From NCBI RefSeq assembly GCF_007183175.1, contig NZ_AP019807.1, positions 2,772,001-2,836,000 on the forward strand: a stretch of DNA of 64,000 nt, in the 5' to 3' direction. The notes beneath the pieces are model-generated. The model was not told the origin of the DNA and made no database searches. It was given only the letters and a program-made list of their open reading frames with translations. Position 1 is the stretch's first letter, and each line of letters starts with the position of its first letter. This stretch comes from Microbulbifer sp. GL-2 (GTDB lineage: Bacteria; Pseudomonadota; Gammaproteobacteria; Pseudomonadales; Cellvibrionaceae). The position numbers were made by a program, and so were the translations under genes. Below, piece by piece: positions 1 to 9,394 of the stretch.

Positions 1-2
1 CG

Positions 3-410
3 CGTTCCGTGTCCCTTTACGGGCAGGCCCAGGGTAATCTCGGGCAGCGCTTGTGGCATGCCACGGGAAATGCGCGGGCACTGGGGCAGGGACTCCTGTT
101 ACTCGGCACGGATTGTCCATCACTCACTGTGCAGCGCCTGCATATTGCGGCGTTGGGGCTGCAGAAATCTGATGCGGTAATGTATCCAGCTAAAGACGGC
201 GGTTACACCCTGTTGGGGCTCAAAGAAGTACAGGCGCGGCTGTTTGAGGATATCGATTGGAGTACCGAGGTGGTAGCGCGGCAGACATTGGATCGACTGT
301 GGGAGTGTGGAATGAGTTGCCAACGCTTGGAGGCGTTGGCAGATATCGATGAGCCCGATGATTTAACCTTTCTGCCTCGGGCTTGGCAGGAGTCCGCCCT
401 CCTGGGCTAA
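3..410 (+). CDS. TIGR04282/DUF2064-type glycosyltransferase, C-terminal part
   Basis: The reading frame is open to the left edge, so the N-terminus lies outside the window; an internal GTG at 9 is not taken as the start. The visible 135 residues carry the family's GTDCPSL block (nucleotide/metal site), then PAKDGGYTLLGL and a final DIDEPDDL, the order found in the DUF2064/TIGR04282 group of small GT-A fold sugar transferases related to CofC. In some organisms the family is tied to arsenosugar synthesis, but nothing here shows the substrate. It converges with mltF and the two stop codons overlap by four bases (407-410), leaving no room for a terminator between them. Confidence 0.8.
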   Translation, partial: RSVSLYGQAQGNLGQRLWHATGNARALGQGLLLLGTDCPSLTVQRLHIAALGLQKSDAVMYPAKDGGYTLLGLKEVQARLFEDIDWSTEVVARQTLDRLWECGMSCQRLEALADIDEPDDLTFLPRAWQESALLG

Positions 411-1885
411 AGTGCCGGGGCCGCGCTGCTCTCTGCCTCAACCGCACTACCATTGGCGAGAATCGCGCGGCTTTCATCGTTAGCGGCGGCCAGGCGTTGC
501 TCCTCGATGCGGCTGCTCCAGCTTAACAGCGCCTGATAGTGGCGAATATTTTGCACATAGGTTACAGGCTCCCACCCGCGTGCGTAACCGTGCTTGGTAG
601 TCTTGTAGTACTGGCGCTTGGCCAGCAGTGGCAGGTGCTCGCGTACATCGGGCCACAGGTCTGGATTGCCGCCCATACGTTCGGTAAGGACGCGGGCGTC
701 TTCCAGATGGCCGTAGCCGACGTTATAGGCCGCCAGCGCCATCCAGGTCCTGTCGGGTTCGCGGATGCGCTCTGGAAGCTTATTGCGGATTTGTACGATA
801 TAGCGCGCACCACCTTCAATACTCTCTTCAGGATTAAGGCGGTTAACCCCCAGGTCTTTAGCTGTATTCAGAGTGAGCATCATCAGACCGCGCACACCGG
901 TGCGTGAGCGGGCGCGGGGGTTCCAGTAGGACTCCTGGTAACTGAGTGCCGCCAGCAGGTGCCAATCCAGCTCGTACTGGTCGGCCACTTTTTGCATTAC
1001 ACCGCGCCACTGGGGCAGGCGCTCGCGGCTGCGTTTGGCAAATGCCTGGGCGCCGCCGACATTCAGATCGCTCACATGACCGAAAAATTCTTCGCGCAGT
1101 TGCGCAATCATGCCGTTGGTATTGGCGCGCAGCATAAACAGGCGTGCACTTTGGTACAGGCTGTCATCGTCGCTCTTGGGGAATGCCCAGGAAACCGGCT
1201 GGAATTGTGTGAGATTAAAAGCGACGGCGGTATTCGGGTAGAGGCCGCGGTGTACTGCGTAGGCATTGGAATCCACAACTGCATAGCTGTACTTGCCCTG
1301 CTGCACCATTTCCACCAGCTCCATGGCATCCACATCGGAGACTTCTTCCCAGTTTAATTGTGGATAGCGTCGTGACAGTTTTTTCAGTTCCTCTGCATGG
1401 GCACTGCCGGCGATCACTGCAACAGTCTTGCCTTTCAGGTCGCTGGTTCTGCGTGGGCGCTGTTCGCCGACACGATAAATAACCTGCTGGCGGATTTCGA
1501 AGTAGGAAGGAGCAAAGCGAACCTGCTCGCGGCGCTCAGGGGTGACGGTCAAACCGGCGGCGGCAAAATGCGCGCCCTCTTCGGGATCACGCAAAAGTGC
1601 GAACATTTCGTCCAGGTCGTGCACATCGCGGATCACCAATTTAACGCCTAGCTCTTCGGCAAAAGCGCGCAACATACCGTACTCAAAACCGGTGGGGTTG
1701 CCGGTGGCATCTTCGTAATATGTGGTGGGGCCATTCTGTGAAAGCACAATCAGCTCCCCTGAGGCCTTGATGCGCTCCAGGGTATTTGGAGCCTTACTGG
1801 CGACCAACATAGAGGCACAGCAGGATAGAGCCACCCCCTTTAATAGACGGCGGGCATAGCGCAGCATGCGGCTTCTCATCATCAT
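407..1885 (-). CDS. mltF: Membrane-bound lytic murein transglycosylase F
   Basis: Cuts the beta-1,4 bond between N-acetylmuramic acid and N-acetylglucosamine in peptidoglycan, forming 1,6-anhydro ends, at the periplasmic face of the outer membrane. 492 residues, close to the E. coli protein. A basic N-terminus and hydrophobic segment (about 1-30, with ALSCCAS) act as export signal or lipid anchor; residues 33-265 form a periplasmic solute-binding (SBP_bac_3) domain; about 290-440 form the SLT domain, with catalytic Glu in QESYWNP and the following GVRGLMMLT and AAYNVGYGH motifs. The start at 1885 gives MMMRSRM; the second or third Met is equally possible. Divergent from purL, the same neighbourhood as in enterobacteria. 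Confidence 0.93.
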   Translation of the reverse strand: MMMRSRMLRYARRLLKGVALSCCASMLVASKAPNTLERIKASGELIVLSQNGPTTYYEDATGNPTGFEYGMLRAFAEELGVKLVIRDVHDLDEMFALLRDPEEGAHFAAAGLTVTPERREQVRFAPSYFEIRQQVIYRVGEQRPRRTSDLKGKTVAVIAGSAHAEELKKLSRRYPQLNWEEVSDVDAMELVEMVQQGKYSYAVVDSNAYAVHRGLYPNTAVAFNLTQFQPVSWAFPKSDDDSLYQSARLFMLRANTNGMIAQLREEFFGHVSDLNVGGAQAFAKRSRERLPQWRGVMQKVADQYELDWHLLAALSYQESYWNPRARSRTGVRGLMMLTLNTAKDLGVNRLNPEESIEGGARYIVQIRNKLPERIREPDRTWMALAAYNVGYGHLEDARVLTERMGGNPDLWPDVREHLPLLAKRQYYKTTKHGYARGWEPVTYVQNIRHYQALLSWSSRIEEQRLAAANDESRAILANGSAVEAESSAAPAL

Positions 1886-2186
1886 AGGCTGTCCCCTTTA
1901 GCTCGTCCGTTGGTTTTATCGCTGTTATACCTAAGGCCTGGTGAGGGTGAAATCGCCAGGGCTTTTCCGGCCAAAGCTGGCACAGTCCGCCAATTTTACC
2001 TTATTTGGCGACTATCTGCCCAATTTGGCATTTGGACACTGTGATCTGTGCGCTTGAAAACCTCGCAGGACTTTTGTAGGCAGTTTTTTGTATCCCTCTT
2101 AAAAGAGACGCTTGCGAATGAATTTGCTCGCCTTTTGAACACTTTGTTTGCAAATTAGTTCATGTTTGCCCAAGTGTCGGGCGGGT

Positions 2187-2216
2187 GTGTTGGAGTGGCG
2201 ATGCTTCAGGTACAAT
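2187..2216 (+). promoter_or_regulatory. Possible purL promoter
   Basis: TACAAT at 2211-2216 fits a sigma-70 -10 box, and GTGTTG at 2187-2192 lies 18 bases upstream as a weak -35. It is 83 bases before the purL start in the 413-bp divergent mltF-purL gap. No convincing PurR operator was found by eye. The rest of the gap (1886-2186) is AT-rich with no gene. Confidence 0.3.
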
Positions 2217-2298
2217 TGCGCCTCTCAAATTTCCGGGGCCTTGTGCGATATTTCTTTCGCGCAATTTCTCTCATTCAGACAAGAGGCAATCTCCCGCA

Positions 2299-5200
2299 AT
2301 GCTAGTTCTGCGTGGTGCTCCCGCACTGTCGAAATTCCGCCATAAAAAACTGCTCAACCAACTGCGCGCGCTGCAACCGACTATCGACGATCTCTATGCC
2401 GAGTTCGTACACTTTGCAGATAGCGACTCACTGGATAACAAGGAGATGGCGCTGCTTGAGCAGCTGCTCCAGTACGGCCCGACTGAAGAAAAGCATGAAC
2501 CGAAAGGCGAATTGATCCTGGTGGCGCCGCGCCCAGGCACAATTTCCCCCTGGTCCTCCAAGGCCACGGATATTGCTCACAATACCGGTCTGGCAAAAAT
2601 CCACCGCCTGGAGCGGGGAGTCGCCTATTACCTTACTGGCGTGGAATTAACTGAAGCTGAACGCCAGACCCTGGCTTCGGAGCTGCACGATCGCATGGTT
2701 GAGGTGGTGTTTAGCGACTTTGAGCAAGCTGAACAGCTGTTTGTAGAAGAGGCACCACGCCCGCTGCGTGGAGTGGATATCCTCGAAGGCGGTCGCGAGG
2801 CACTGGAAGTTGCCAATGTCACTCTTGGCCTGGCGTTGGCTGAAGACGAAATTGATTATCTGCTCACCAGTTTCCAGGAATTAGAGCGCAATCCCACCGA
2901 TGTAGAACTGATGATGTTCGCCCAGGCGAACTCCGAGCACTGTCGCCACAAGATCTTCAATGCCACTTGGACTATCAACGGCGAAGAGATGCCGCACTCT
3001 CTGTTTGGCATGATCAAAAATACCTATCAGAAGGGTGGCGACAATGTACTGTCCGCCTACGCGGACAATGCTGCAGTTGTGGCGGGCAATGTGGCTGGAC
3101 GCTTTTATCCAGACCCGGAGAGCAAGGAATACAGTTTCAGCAACGAAGCAATTCACTTGCTGATGAAGGTGGAAACCCATAACCACCCAACTGCGATTGC
3201 TCCTTTCTCTGGTGCCGGTACCGGTGCTGGTGGTGAAATTCGCGATGAAGGCGCGGTTGGTCGCGGCTCCAAGCCAAAAGTGGGGCTGACCGGCTTTACG
3301 GTTTCCAACCTGCAGATCCCCGGTTGGGAACAGCCGTGGGAATCCAATTACGGCAAGCCCGAGCGTATTGTTACTGCCCTGGATATTATGATCGAAGGGC
3401 CCATCGGTGGCGCCGCTTTTAACAACGAATTTGGCCGCCCGAATATCTGCGGATACTTCCGTACCTTTGAAGAGAACTTTGATGGCGAACGCCGCGGCTA
3501 CCACAAGCCGATTATGCTCGCCGGTGGTTATGGCAACATCCGCGAAGAGCATGTGGATAAGCCTGAATTTTCCCCGGGCGCCAAGCTGGTAGCGCTGGGT
3601 GGTCCGGCGATGTTGATCGGTCTGGGTGGCGGTGCTGCTTCCAGTATGGCCAGCGGCTCCAGTTCTGAGGATCTGGATTTTGCCTCGGTGCAGCGCCAGA
3701 ACCCGGAAATTGAGCGGCGCTGCCAGGAAGTGATCGACCAATGCTGGCAGTTGGGTGAGAAAAACCCTATTGCTTTTATCCACGATGTGGGGGCGGGTGG
3801 CTTATCCAACGCATTCCCTGAGCTGGTTAAAGACGGCGGCACCGGCGGCAACTTCGAGCTGCGCAATGTGCCCTGTGATGAACCCGGTATGAGCCCGCTG
3901 GAAATCTGGTGTAACGAATCCCAGGAGCGCTATGTACTGGCAGTAATGCCGGAAGACCTGGAACGCTTCGAACAAATCTGTGAGCGTGAGCGAGCGCCTT
4001 TCGCCGTTGTTGGTGAGGCCACTGAAGACAAACACCTGCTGCTGAACGACACCAAGTTTGAATCCAAGCCGGTGGATCTGCCAATGTCTGTTTTGTTCGG
4101 CAAGCCACCGCGCATGCACCGCGAGGCGCAAACACGTGAGGTTGAAAGCAAAGCATTTTCCACTGCGGATATCGATCTCAATGAAGCGGCTGAACGCGTA
4201 CTGCGCCTGCCCACGGTGGCGAGCAAAAGCTTCCTGATCACCATTGGCGATCGCACTGTCACTGGTCAGGTATCCCGCGATCAGATGGTCGGCCCCTGGC
4301 AGGTACCGGTGGCAGACTGCGCTGTGACTACCGTTGCCTACGACAGCTACGCCGGTGAAGCCATGTCTATGGGTGAGCGCACCCCGGTGGCCCTGCTGGA
4401 TGCACCGGCTTCCGGCCGCCTGGCGGTGGGTGAGGCAATCACCAATATTGCCTGTACCCCGGTGAAGCAACTCTCCGATATTAAACTCTCCGCCAACTGG
4501 ATGTGTGCCGCAGGCCACCCGGGTGAAGAGGAAAAGCTCTATCGCACCGTCGAGGCGGTGGGTATGGAGCTGTGTCCTGAGTTGGGTATTACCATTCCAG
4601 TGGGCAAGGACTCCATGTCTATGCGCACAGCTTGGGAGGAGGACGGCGAGCAGAAGGCGATTACCGCACCATTGTCTCTGGTAATTTCCGCGTTTACTCC
4701 AGTCACTGATGTACGCAAAACGGTTACTCCGCAACTGCGTACCGATAAAGGCGAGAGCGAACTGCTGTTGATCGACCTGGGCGCCGGCAAAAACCGCTTG
4801 GGTGGCTCCTGTCTGGCGCAGGTCTACAATGAGCTGGGTGACAAACCAGCAGACCTGGATGACGCCAGGAAACTGAAAGGTTTCTTCGAGGTGGTACAGC
4901 AGGCTCTGAATGAAGACCTGATTATGGCTTACCACGACCGCGCCGACGGCGGTCTTTTCACGACCCTGGCGGAAATGGGCTTTGCCGGCCGCGTGGGTAT
5001 GGATGTGGAAATCTACGAACTGGGTGAAGATCCAATTGCCGCACTGTTCAGTGAAGAGCTGGGTGCAGTGTTGCAGGTCCCCGCCTGTGAAGCGGATATG
5101 CTGGTACAGCGTTTTGCCGCTGTCGGTGTACCCACCCACAAGATCGGTTACCTGAACAACAACGAGCACTTGTGCATCACCAATAACGGCGTTGAAATCT

Positions 5201-6165
5201 TCAAGCGTTCCCGTGCCGAACTGCAGCATATCTGGTCGGAAACCAGCTTCCGCATCCAGTCCCTGCGCGATAATGCCGACTGTGCCGAGCAGGAATTTGC
5301 CGCGATTGCCCAGGAAGATCCGGGCCTGTCGGTCAATCTTACTTTCGATATCAACGACGATATCAGCGCGCCTTATATCGCCAAGGGCACTCGTCCGAAA
5401 GTCGCCGTATTGCGCGAGCAGGGTGTCAACAGCCAGGTGGAAATGGCGCACTCCTTCCACCGCGCCGGCTTTAATGCCGTCGACGTGCATATGAGCGATA
5501 TCCTCTCCGGTCGAGTGGTCCTGGATGAATACAAGGGCCTGGTTGGCTGCGGTGGCTTCTCTTATGGTGATGTACTCGGTGCTGGAGAGGGGTGGGCCAA
5601 AACCATCCTGTTTAACGAGCGTGCCCGCGATCAGTTTGAAGGCTTCTTCAACCGCAAGGATACCTTCGGTCTGGGGGTGTGTAACGGTTGCCAGATGTTC
5701 TCTGTGATCAAGGAGTTGATCCCCGGAGCTGATCACTGGCCGCGCTTTGTGCGCAACCTGTCCGAGCAGTATGAAGCGCGCTTTGCCCTGGTGGGTGTTG
5801 AGGATTCCCCCTCTGTGCTATTCAGGGGAATGGCGGGTACTTACATGCCTGTAGCAGTTGCCCATGGTGAGGGGCGAGTGGAATTTGCCAACCAGCAGGC
5901 ACTGGAGAATTGTGAAGCTTCAGGCACCATTGCTATGCGCTACCTGAATAACAAAGGTGAGATTTCCCAAACTTATCCTGCCAACCCCAACGGCTCGGTT
6001 AACGGTATTACCTCCCTGTGCTCTGAAGATGGTCGCGTAACCATCATGATGCCGCACCCGGAGCGCGTAGCGCGCGCTGTCAGCAACAGCTGGCACCCGG
6101 ACGAATGGAAAGAGGACTCCGGCTGGATGCGCCTGTTCCGCAATGCACGGGTATTTGTCGATTAG
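2299..6165 (+). CDS. purL: Phosphoribosylformylglycinamidine synthase
   Basis: Catalyses the fourth step of purine synthesis: FGAR + glutamine + ATP gives FGAM + glutamate + ADP. The frame is open from 2185, but the ATG at 2299 (MLVLRGAPALS) has an AGAGGC ribosome site and gives 1288 residues, close to the 1295 of E. coli. All four parts of the large single-chain enzyme are visible: N-terminal PurS-like region, linker, two AIRS-type ATP halves (ETHNHPTAIAPFSGAGTGAGG near residue 295; AYHDRADGGLFTTLAEMGF near 880) and a C-terminal class I glutaminase with the Cys of GLGVCNGCQMFS and the His/Glu of PHPERV. Cytoplasmic. Followed by a hairpin terminator. Confidence 0.98.
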   Translation: MLVLRGAPALSKFRHKKLLNQLRALQPTIDDLYAEFVHFADSDSLDNKEMALLEQLLQYGPTEEKHEPKGELILVAPRPGTISPWSSKATDIAHNTGLAKIHRLERGVAYYLTGVELTEAERQTLASELHDRMVEVVFSDFEQAEQLFVEEAPRPLRGVDILEGGREALEVANVTLGLALAEDEIDYLLTSFQELERNPTDVELMMFAQANSEHCRHKIFNATWTINGEEMPHSLFGMIKNTYQKGGDNVLSAYADNAAVVAGNVAGRFYPDPESKEYSFSNEAIHLLMKVETHNHPTAIAPFSGAGTGAGGEIRDEGAVGRGSKPKVGLTGFTVSNLQIPGWEQPWESNYGKPERIVTALDIMIEGPIGGAAFNNEFGRPNICGYFRTFEENFDGERRGYHKPIMLAGGYGNIREEHVDKPEFSPGAKLVALGGPAMLIGLGGGAASSMASGSSSEDLDFASVQRQNPEIERRCQEVIDQCWQLGEKNPIAFIHDVGAGGLSNAFPELVKDGGTGGNFELRNVPCDEPGMSPLEIWCNESQERYVLAVMPEDLERFEQICERERAPFAVVGEATEDKHLLLNDTKFESKPVDLPMSVLFGKPPRMHREAQTREVESKAFSTADIDLNEAAERVLRLPTVASKSFLITIGDRTVTGQVSRDQMVGPWQVPVADCAVTTVAYDSYAGEAMSMGERTPVALLDAPASGRLAVGEAITNIACTPVKQLSDIKLSANWMCAAGHPGEEEKLYRTVEAVGMELCPELGITIPVGKDSMSMRTAWEEDGEQKAITAPLSLVISAFTPVTDVRKTVTPQLRTDKGESELLLIDLGAGKNRLGGSCLAQVYNELGDKPADLDDARKLKGFFEVVQQALNEDLIMAYHDRADGGLFTTLAEMGFAGRVGMDVEIYELGEDPIAALFSEELGAVLQVPACEADMLVQRFAAVGVPTHKIGYLNNNEHLCITNNGVEIFKRSRAELQHIWSETSFRIQSLRDNADCAEQEFAAIAQEDPGLSVNLTFDINDDISAPYIAKGTRPKVAVLREQGVNSQVEMAHSFHRAGFNAVDVHMSDILSGRVVLDEYKGLVGCGGFSYGDVLGAGEGWAKTILFNERARDQFEGFFNRKDTFGLGVCNGCQMFSVIKELIPGADHWPRFVRNLSEQYEARFALVGVEDSPSVLFRGMAGTYMPVAVAHGEGRVEFANQQALENCEASGTIAMRYLNNKGEISQTYPANPNGSVNGITSLCSEDGRVTIMMPHPERVARAVSNSWHPDEWKEDSGWMRLFRNARVFVD

Positions 6166-6185
6166 ATTGAAACTTTTGTTAGTGG

Positions 6186-6225
6186 CACTGTGGGGTTAAT
6201 AGAGGCCCCGCAGTGTCCTGGCATT
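6186..6225 (+). terminator. Hairpin terminator after purL
   Basis: CACTGTGGGG (6186-6195) pairs with CCCCGCAGTG (6206-6215) with one G-T pair and a ten-base loop, 20 bases past the purL stop. The T-rich tail (TTTATTTTGG) is imperfect. Confidence 0.5.
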
Positions 6226-6563
6226 TATTTTGGCGGCAACTTTGTTGCTGTCAAAATTCTCACTTCAAATCCTGCTACATGTCCATGCAAATACCTCTGG
6301 CGTCTTTTCCTTCATTCAGGCGGACGATCTGATATTTCCTGCTACACTTAAACGATTATTCGAAATAACTTTTCTCGCTATGGTGCAGTCATCTGTATCG
6401 ATTATTGAATACTTGCTTGCTTCCACTGTGTCCTTACTACATGGAATAGCGCTTACCATTTCCCCCCACTTGATCTTTCGCTCGTCGATTTTCCACCGGC
6501 GCGGATCACAGCAGTATCCCAAATACACTTTCCCACCTGGCAAAAGCGATAAAGGAGATTGTC
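6226..6563. other. Intergenic stretch without a supported gene
   Basis: About 340 bases between purL and the TfoX-like gene. A frame on the plus strand runs through from 6230 into the next gene in another phase, but it has no family signal and no ribosome site, so no gene is called. AAAGGAG just before 6564 is the ribosome site of the next gene. Confidence 0.5.
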
Positions 6564-6887
6564 ATGGCGTACAACGAAACCTTGGCAGAAAAGGTACGCA
6601 ACCTGTTACAGGAAAATCAGGGCCTTACAGAAAAGCAGATGTTTGGTGGCTTGGCATTTATGCTAAATGGCAACATGGCCTGTGGAGTTGTCGGCGAAGA
6701 GCTAATGGTTCGTGTCGGTCCAGATAATTATCAGGATGCTCTGTCAGAGCGCTATACACGGCCGATGGATTATACCGGGCGGCCTTTAAAAGGTATGGTG
6801 TATGTCGAAGAGGATGCTGTCGCTGCGGATCTTGATCAGTGGGTAAATCGGGGTGCAGAGTTTGCATGTTCACTGCCCCCTAAGTGA
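6564..6887 (+). CDS. TfoX/Sxy N-terminal domain protein
   Basis: 107 residues made of the single TfoX_N domain: KQMFGGLAFMLNGNMACGVV near residues 23-42, then LMVRVGP and the PMDYTGRPLKGMVYV block. Full TfoX/Sxy proteins that govern competence have a second C-terminal helical domain; this short form lacks it and its function is generally unknown. A good site, AAAGGAGATTGTC, precedes the ATG. It stands alone, with no competence genes beside it, so a role in DNA uptake is not supported by context. Confidence 0.85.
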   Translation: MAYNETLAEKVRNLLQENQGLTEKQMFGGLAFMLNGNMACGVVGEELMVRVGPDNYQDALSERYTRPMDYTGRPLKGMVYVEEDAVAADLDQWVNRGAEFACSLPPK

Positions 6888-7096
6888 GCCAGGCCGCTGT
6901 GCTGAATATCATCTTGTCGAATTGGCAACTGTATTTGCTGCAGGTGAGAGATAGGCGCGTTTTTTCTTGCCTGGCAGCATAACTTTACTCTCAAGAAACC
7001 TTGTGCGGCCTACACTCAGCGCCGGGTAGCCTGAAAAGTAGAACCACTGAAAACCACTGTGAGTGCAAAACTCGGCATCTGGTAAGGGTAGCGAAT

Positions 7097-7981
7097 ATGT
7101 ACTTCATTGAGTTAAACAATGGTGTTGAAATTCCTCAGCTGGGTATGGGAATGGCTGCTATTGGTAGCTGGCAGCAGGATGATGAATATGTATCCGAGAT
7201 CATTCTGAAGGCTATAGCCGTTGGCTACCGGTTGTTTGATGGCGCCTCTGTATATGGGAATGAGCGTGCCCTTGGCCGCGCTATCAAGGAGTCGGGCCTG
7301 CCCCGGGAAGAGTTTTTTATTTCCAGCAAAGTCTGGGATACGGAGCAGGGGAGGAGCAAGACCCATGATGCATTCGCGCGCAGTCTGGAGCGATTGCAAC
7401 TGGAATACCTCGATCTTTACATGATTCACTGGCCGGTACCGGCCCTTACCCGGGAAACCTGGGAGGCAATGGAGGCACTTTACCAGCAGAAAAAAGTGCG
7501 TGCCCTGGGGTTATCTAACTTCCGTAAATCGGATATTGAACAAATAGCCAGTTTTTCTGAGGTTCGACCAGTTTGCAATCAAATTGAGTTGCACCCCTAT
7601 TTTACCCAGCAGCCGTTAGTGGACTATTGCCAGTTCCATAAACTTGCAGTCAGTTGTTGGGCCCCTTTGGGTTCTGGTTCCACCTGGAGTGGGGTAGCTG
7701 TTAAGGAGAAACCAATCGTGGATCCAGTAATTCTGGAGGTTGCGGAAAGATATTCTGCAACGCCGGCTCAGGTTATCCTGAAGTGGAATATTCAACAGCA
7801 TCGAATTGTTGTGCCAAAGTCGGAGAAACTGGAAAATATGAGCACAAATTTTTCACTGAGTGAGTTTAACCTCAGTAATAAGGATATTCAGGTGATTAAC
7901 GGCCTGAACTGTAACAAACGCTTGGGCGGTGACCCCGATTATGTGCATAAAAATAATTTGACAGTGAAAGTGCCTGATTAG
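7097..7981 (+). CDS. Aldo/keto reductase
   Basis: NADPH-dependent reduction of an aldehyde or ketone by a cytosolic TIM barrel. The ATG at 7097 (MYFIELNNGVEIPQLGMG) is preferred over the longer frame from 7001 because homologues start with this strand-forming segment. The tetrad is visible: Asp in YRLFDGA, Tyr in VYGNE, Lys in SSKVWD and His in YMIHWP. The NADP-binding region near the end has VVPKSEKLENMSTNF. 294 residues is slightly longer than the 2,5-diketogluconate reductase group (about 275) it most resembles. The substrate cannot be told from sequence. Confidence 0.92.
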   Translation: MYFIELNNGVEIPQLGMGMAAIGSWQQDDEYVSEIILKAIAVGYRLFDGASVYGNERALGRAIKESGLPREEFFISSKVWDTEQGRSKTHDAFARSLERLQLEYLDLYMIHWPVPALTRETWEAMEALYQQKKVRALGLSNFRKSDIEQIASFSEVRPVCNQIELHPYFTQQPLVDYCQFHKLAVSCWAPLGSGSTWSGVAVKEKPIVDPVILEVAERYSATPAQVILKWNIQQHRIVVPKSEKLENMSTNFSLSEFNLSNKDIQVINGLNCNKRLGGDPDYVHKNNLTVKVPD

Positions 7982-8044
7982 AAATTGCTAGTGTGAAGAG
8001 ATATTTTGCAGAATCGTTAGGTTAAATACTGAGCACTTTGATTT

Positions 8045-8563
8045 TTAGTCGGGCTGTTTGGGAGCAATTTTTCTCAGGAGTTCATAGCTTGCGATGGCGC
8101 AGGCCGAGGTGACGTTCATTGAGGAGTTTACCCCTTGCATAGCAATGTGCACGATGGAGTCCGCGATCTCGAGCAAATCTCCGGCAACCCCGTCCTTTTC
8201 TGAGCCCAGAACCAGGCAAACCTTGTCATCCATAACGACTGGGGCCTGGTTTAGTTCAATACTTCCTGAAGTAATTTCCAGGCAGATAATCTTGTAACCC
8301 TTTTCCCGTAATTGCTGCGCAACTTGTACGGCGTCACTCACATATTGATAAGGAACACGTTGCTCGGTTGACCTGGAAACTTTACGGATTTTTGAGTTTG
8401 GCGGTAATAGGCTTTTTCCGGCCAGATAAATCATTTCCACGCCCAGGGCGTCTGCGATACGGAAGAGCCCGCCTACATTGCTTGGAGTGCGGATATCCGT
8501 GGCCAGATAACACAGAGGAAAATGATGTTTGCCAGGGGTGTGATCACTGTGTTCTTTCTGCAT
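8045..8563 (-). CDS. TrmH-family (SpoU) RNA 2'-O-methyltransferase
   Basis: A short SPOUT methylase of 172 residues with the trefoil-knot motifs: NVGGLFRIADALGV (motif 1, residues 28-41), LVLGSEKDGV (motif 2, near 115) and NSSMNVTSACAIASYE (motif 3, near 146), which bind S-adenosylmethionine and form the dimer. It methylates the ribose of tRNA or rRNA; which one is unclear, since the protein has no N-terminal RNA-binding extension as in RlmB and is not TrmL by its overall pattern. It lies 41 bases upstream of nothing co-directional; the SLATT gene on the same strand ends at 8605, so the two could be transcribed together with SLATT first. Confidence 0.88.
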   Translation of the reverse strand: MQKEHSDHTPGKHHFPLCYLATDIRTPSNVGGLFRIADALGVEMIYLAGKSLLPPNSKIRKVSRSTEQRVPYQYVSDAVQVAQQLREKGYKIICLEITSGSIELNQAPVVMDDKVCLVLGSEKDGVAGDLLEIADSIVHIAMQGVNSSMNVTSACAIASYELLRKIAPKQPD

Positions 8564-8604
8564 GATTAACGTTGGTGAAATCGTTGTTAAATTCCTAAGG
8601 GACT

Positions 8605-9204
8605 TTAGGGGGTTTCTATTGTTGATGCCTTTGAGTGTATTTTATCCTGTTCCAGCGCAGCTTTCTGCAAGTTGCGCATCCGTTCTACCAGGGACGGCTC
8701 ACGACTGGCTTTCTGGTTTTGTATCTGCATGGCTTGGCGGTAAACCTTGTCTGAAACAATAAATTCTTCGGCTCTTTGGTTAATCTCGCTATAGCGGGTA
8801 TTCAATTCTGAGACTTTGTTGGAAAGGTGTTCGAGGTCGAGGATACGATCAAAATAGAGTGCGATGAGACGTTCACACTCCCTGGCAATGGCCAGGTACT
8901 CATTACCTACCTGGCGATGGCCTTCGTAGTTCTTTTTGAAGTTGAAAAAGGTCTGGACACCCCCAAGCAGGGCTGCAACCAGGGCCAGGGCGGCACCGCT
9001 CCATTTAGTCCAGTCTGGCAGCTCGGCATTGATCAGTGAAAAGAACAGAGAACCGAGAAAGAGGTTAACCACCACTATCGGTACCCCGCAGAGTACATGC
9101 AGGTTACGGCCCTTCATGGAGGCGCGGAAGTGGCTATGCTTGCACAGGTGCGCGTTCCAGCGCAGTTTGTCCAGTACCTCAACTGTATTGGGTATAGCGC
9201 TCAT
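8605..9204 (-). CDS. SLATT-domain two-helix membrane protein
   Basis: 199 residues with the layout of the SLATT superfamily: a short polar N-terminus (LRWNAHLCKHSHF), two membrane helices (about 33-56 and 68-88, with GVQTFFNF after the second), then a long cytosolic helical part that begins with HRQVGNEYLAIARECERL and ends in a coiled coil. SLATT proteins are thought to be pore-forming effectors of nucleotide-signal defence systems, often beside a SMODS synthase or SLOG sensor. No such partner lies within this window, so this is a stand-alone copy. The site GGAAGGG precedes the ATG. Assignment rests on pattern, not on a profile search. Confidence 0.75.
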   Translation of the reverse strand: MSAIPNTVEVLDKLRWNAHLCKHSHFRASMKGRNLHVLCGVPIVVVNLFLGSLFFSLINAELPDWTKWSGAALALVAALLGGVQTFFNFKKNYEGHRQVGNEYLAIARECERLIALYFDRILDLEHLSNKVSELNTRYSEINQRAEEFIVSDKVYRQAMQIQNQKASREPSLVERMRNLQKAALEQDKIHSKASTIETP

Positions 9205-9394
9205 GAATCCCTTCCGCCTCTTTTAATACTATTTTTTTGAGGGCGATAGTTTGCCGGATAAAAATGAGATGTACAGGGCGGGAGAAGAGAGAGTAGTTTC
9301 AGGCTGTCTGTTTTCTGGGCAGGTTTGTTGCGGGACTTTGCTTAAACAGTAAGTGAGTACCTGCAATACAAGGCCCCGGTTCTCAGGTGAGAGA

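Noticed and set aside
3802..5736. 644-codon open frame opposite purL
   Set aside because: It lies wholly antisense to the conserved purL gene; long antisense frames arise from its codon use. No ribosome site or family pattern.
6230..6727. 165-codon frame overlapping the TfoX-like gene
   Set aside because: Runs into the TfoX-like gene in another phase and shows no family pattern or ribosome site.
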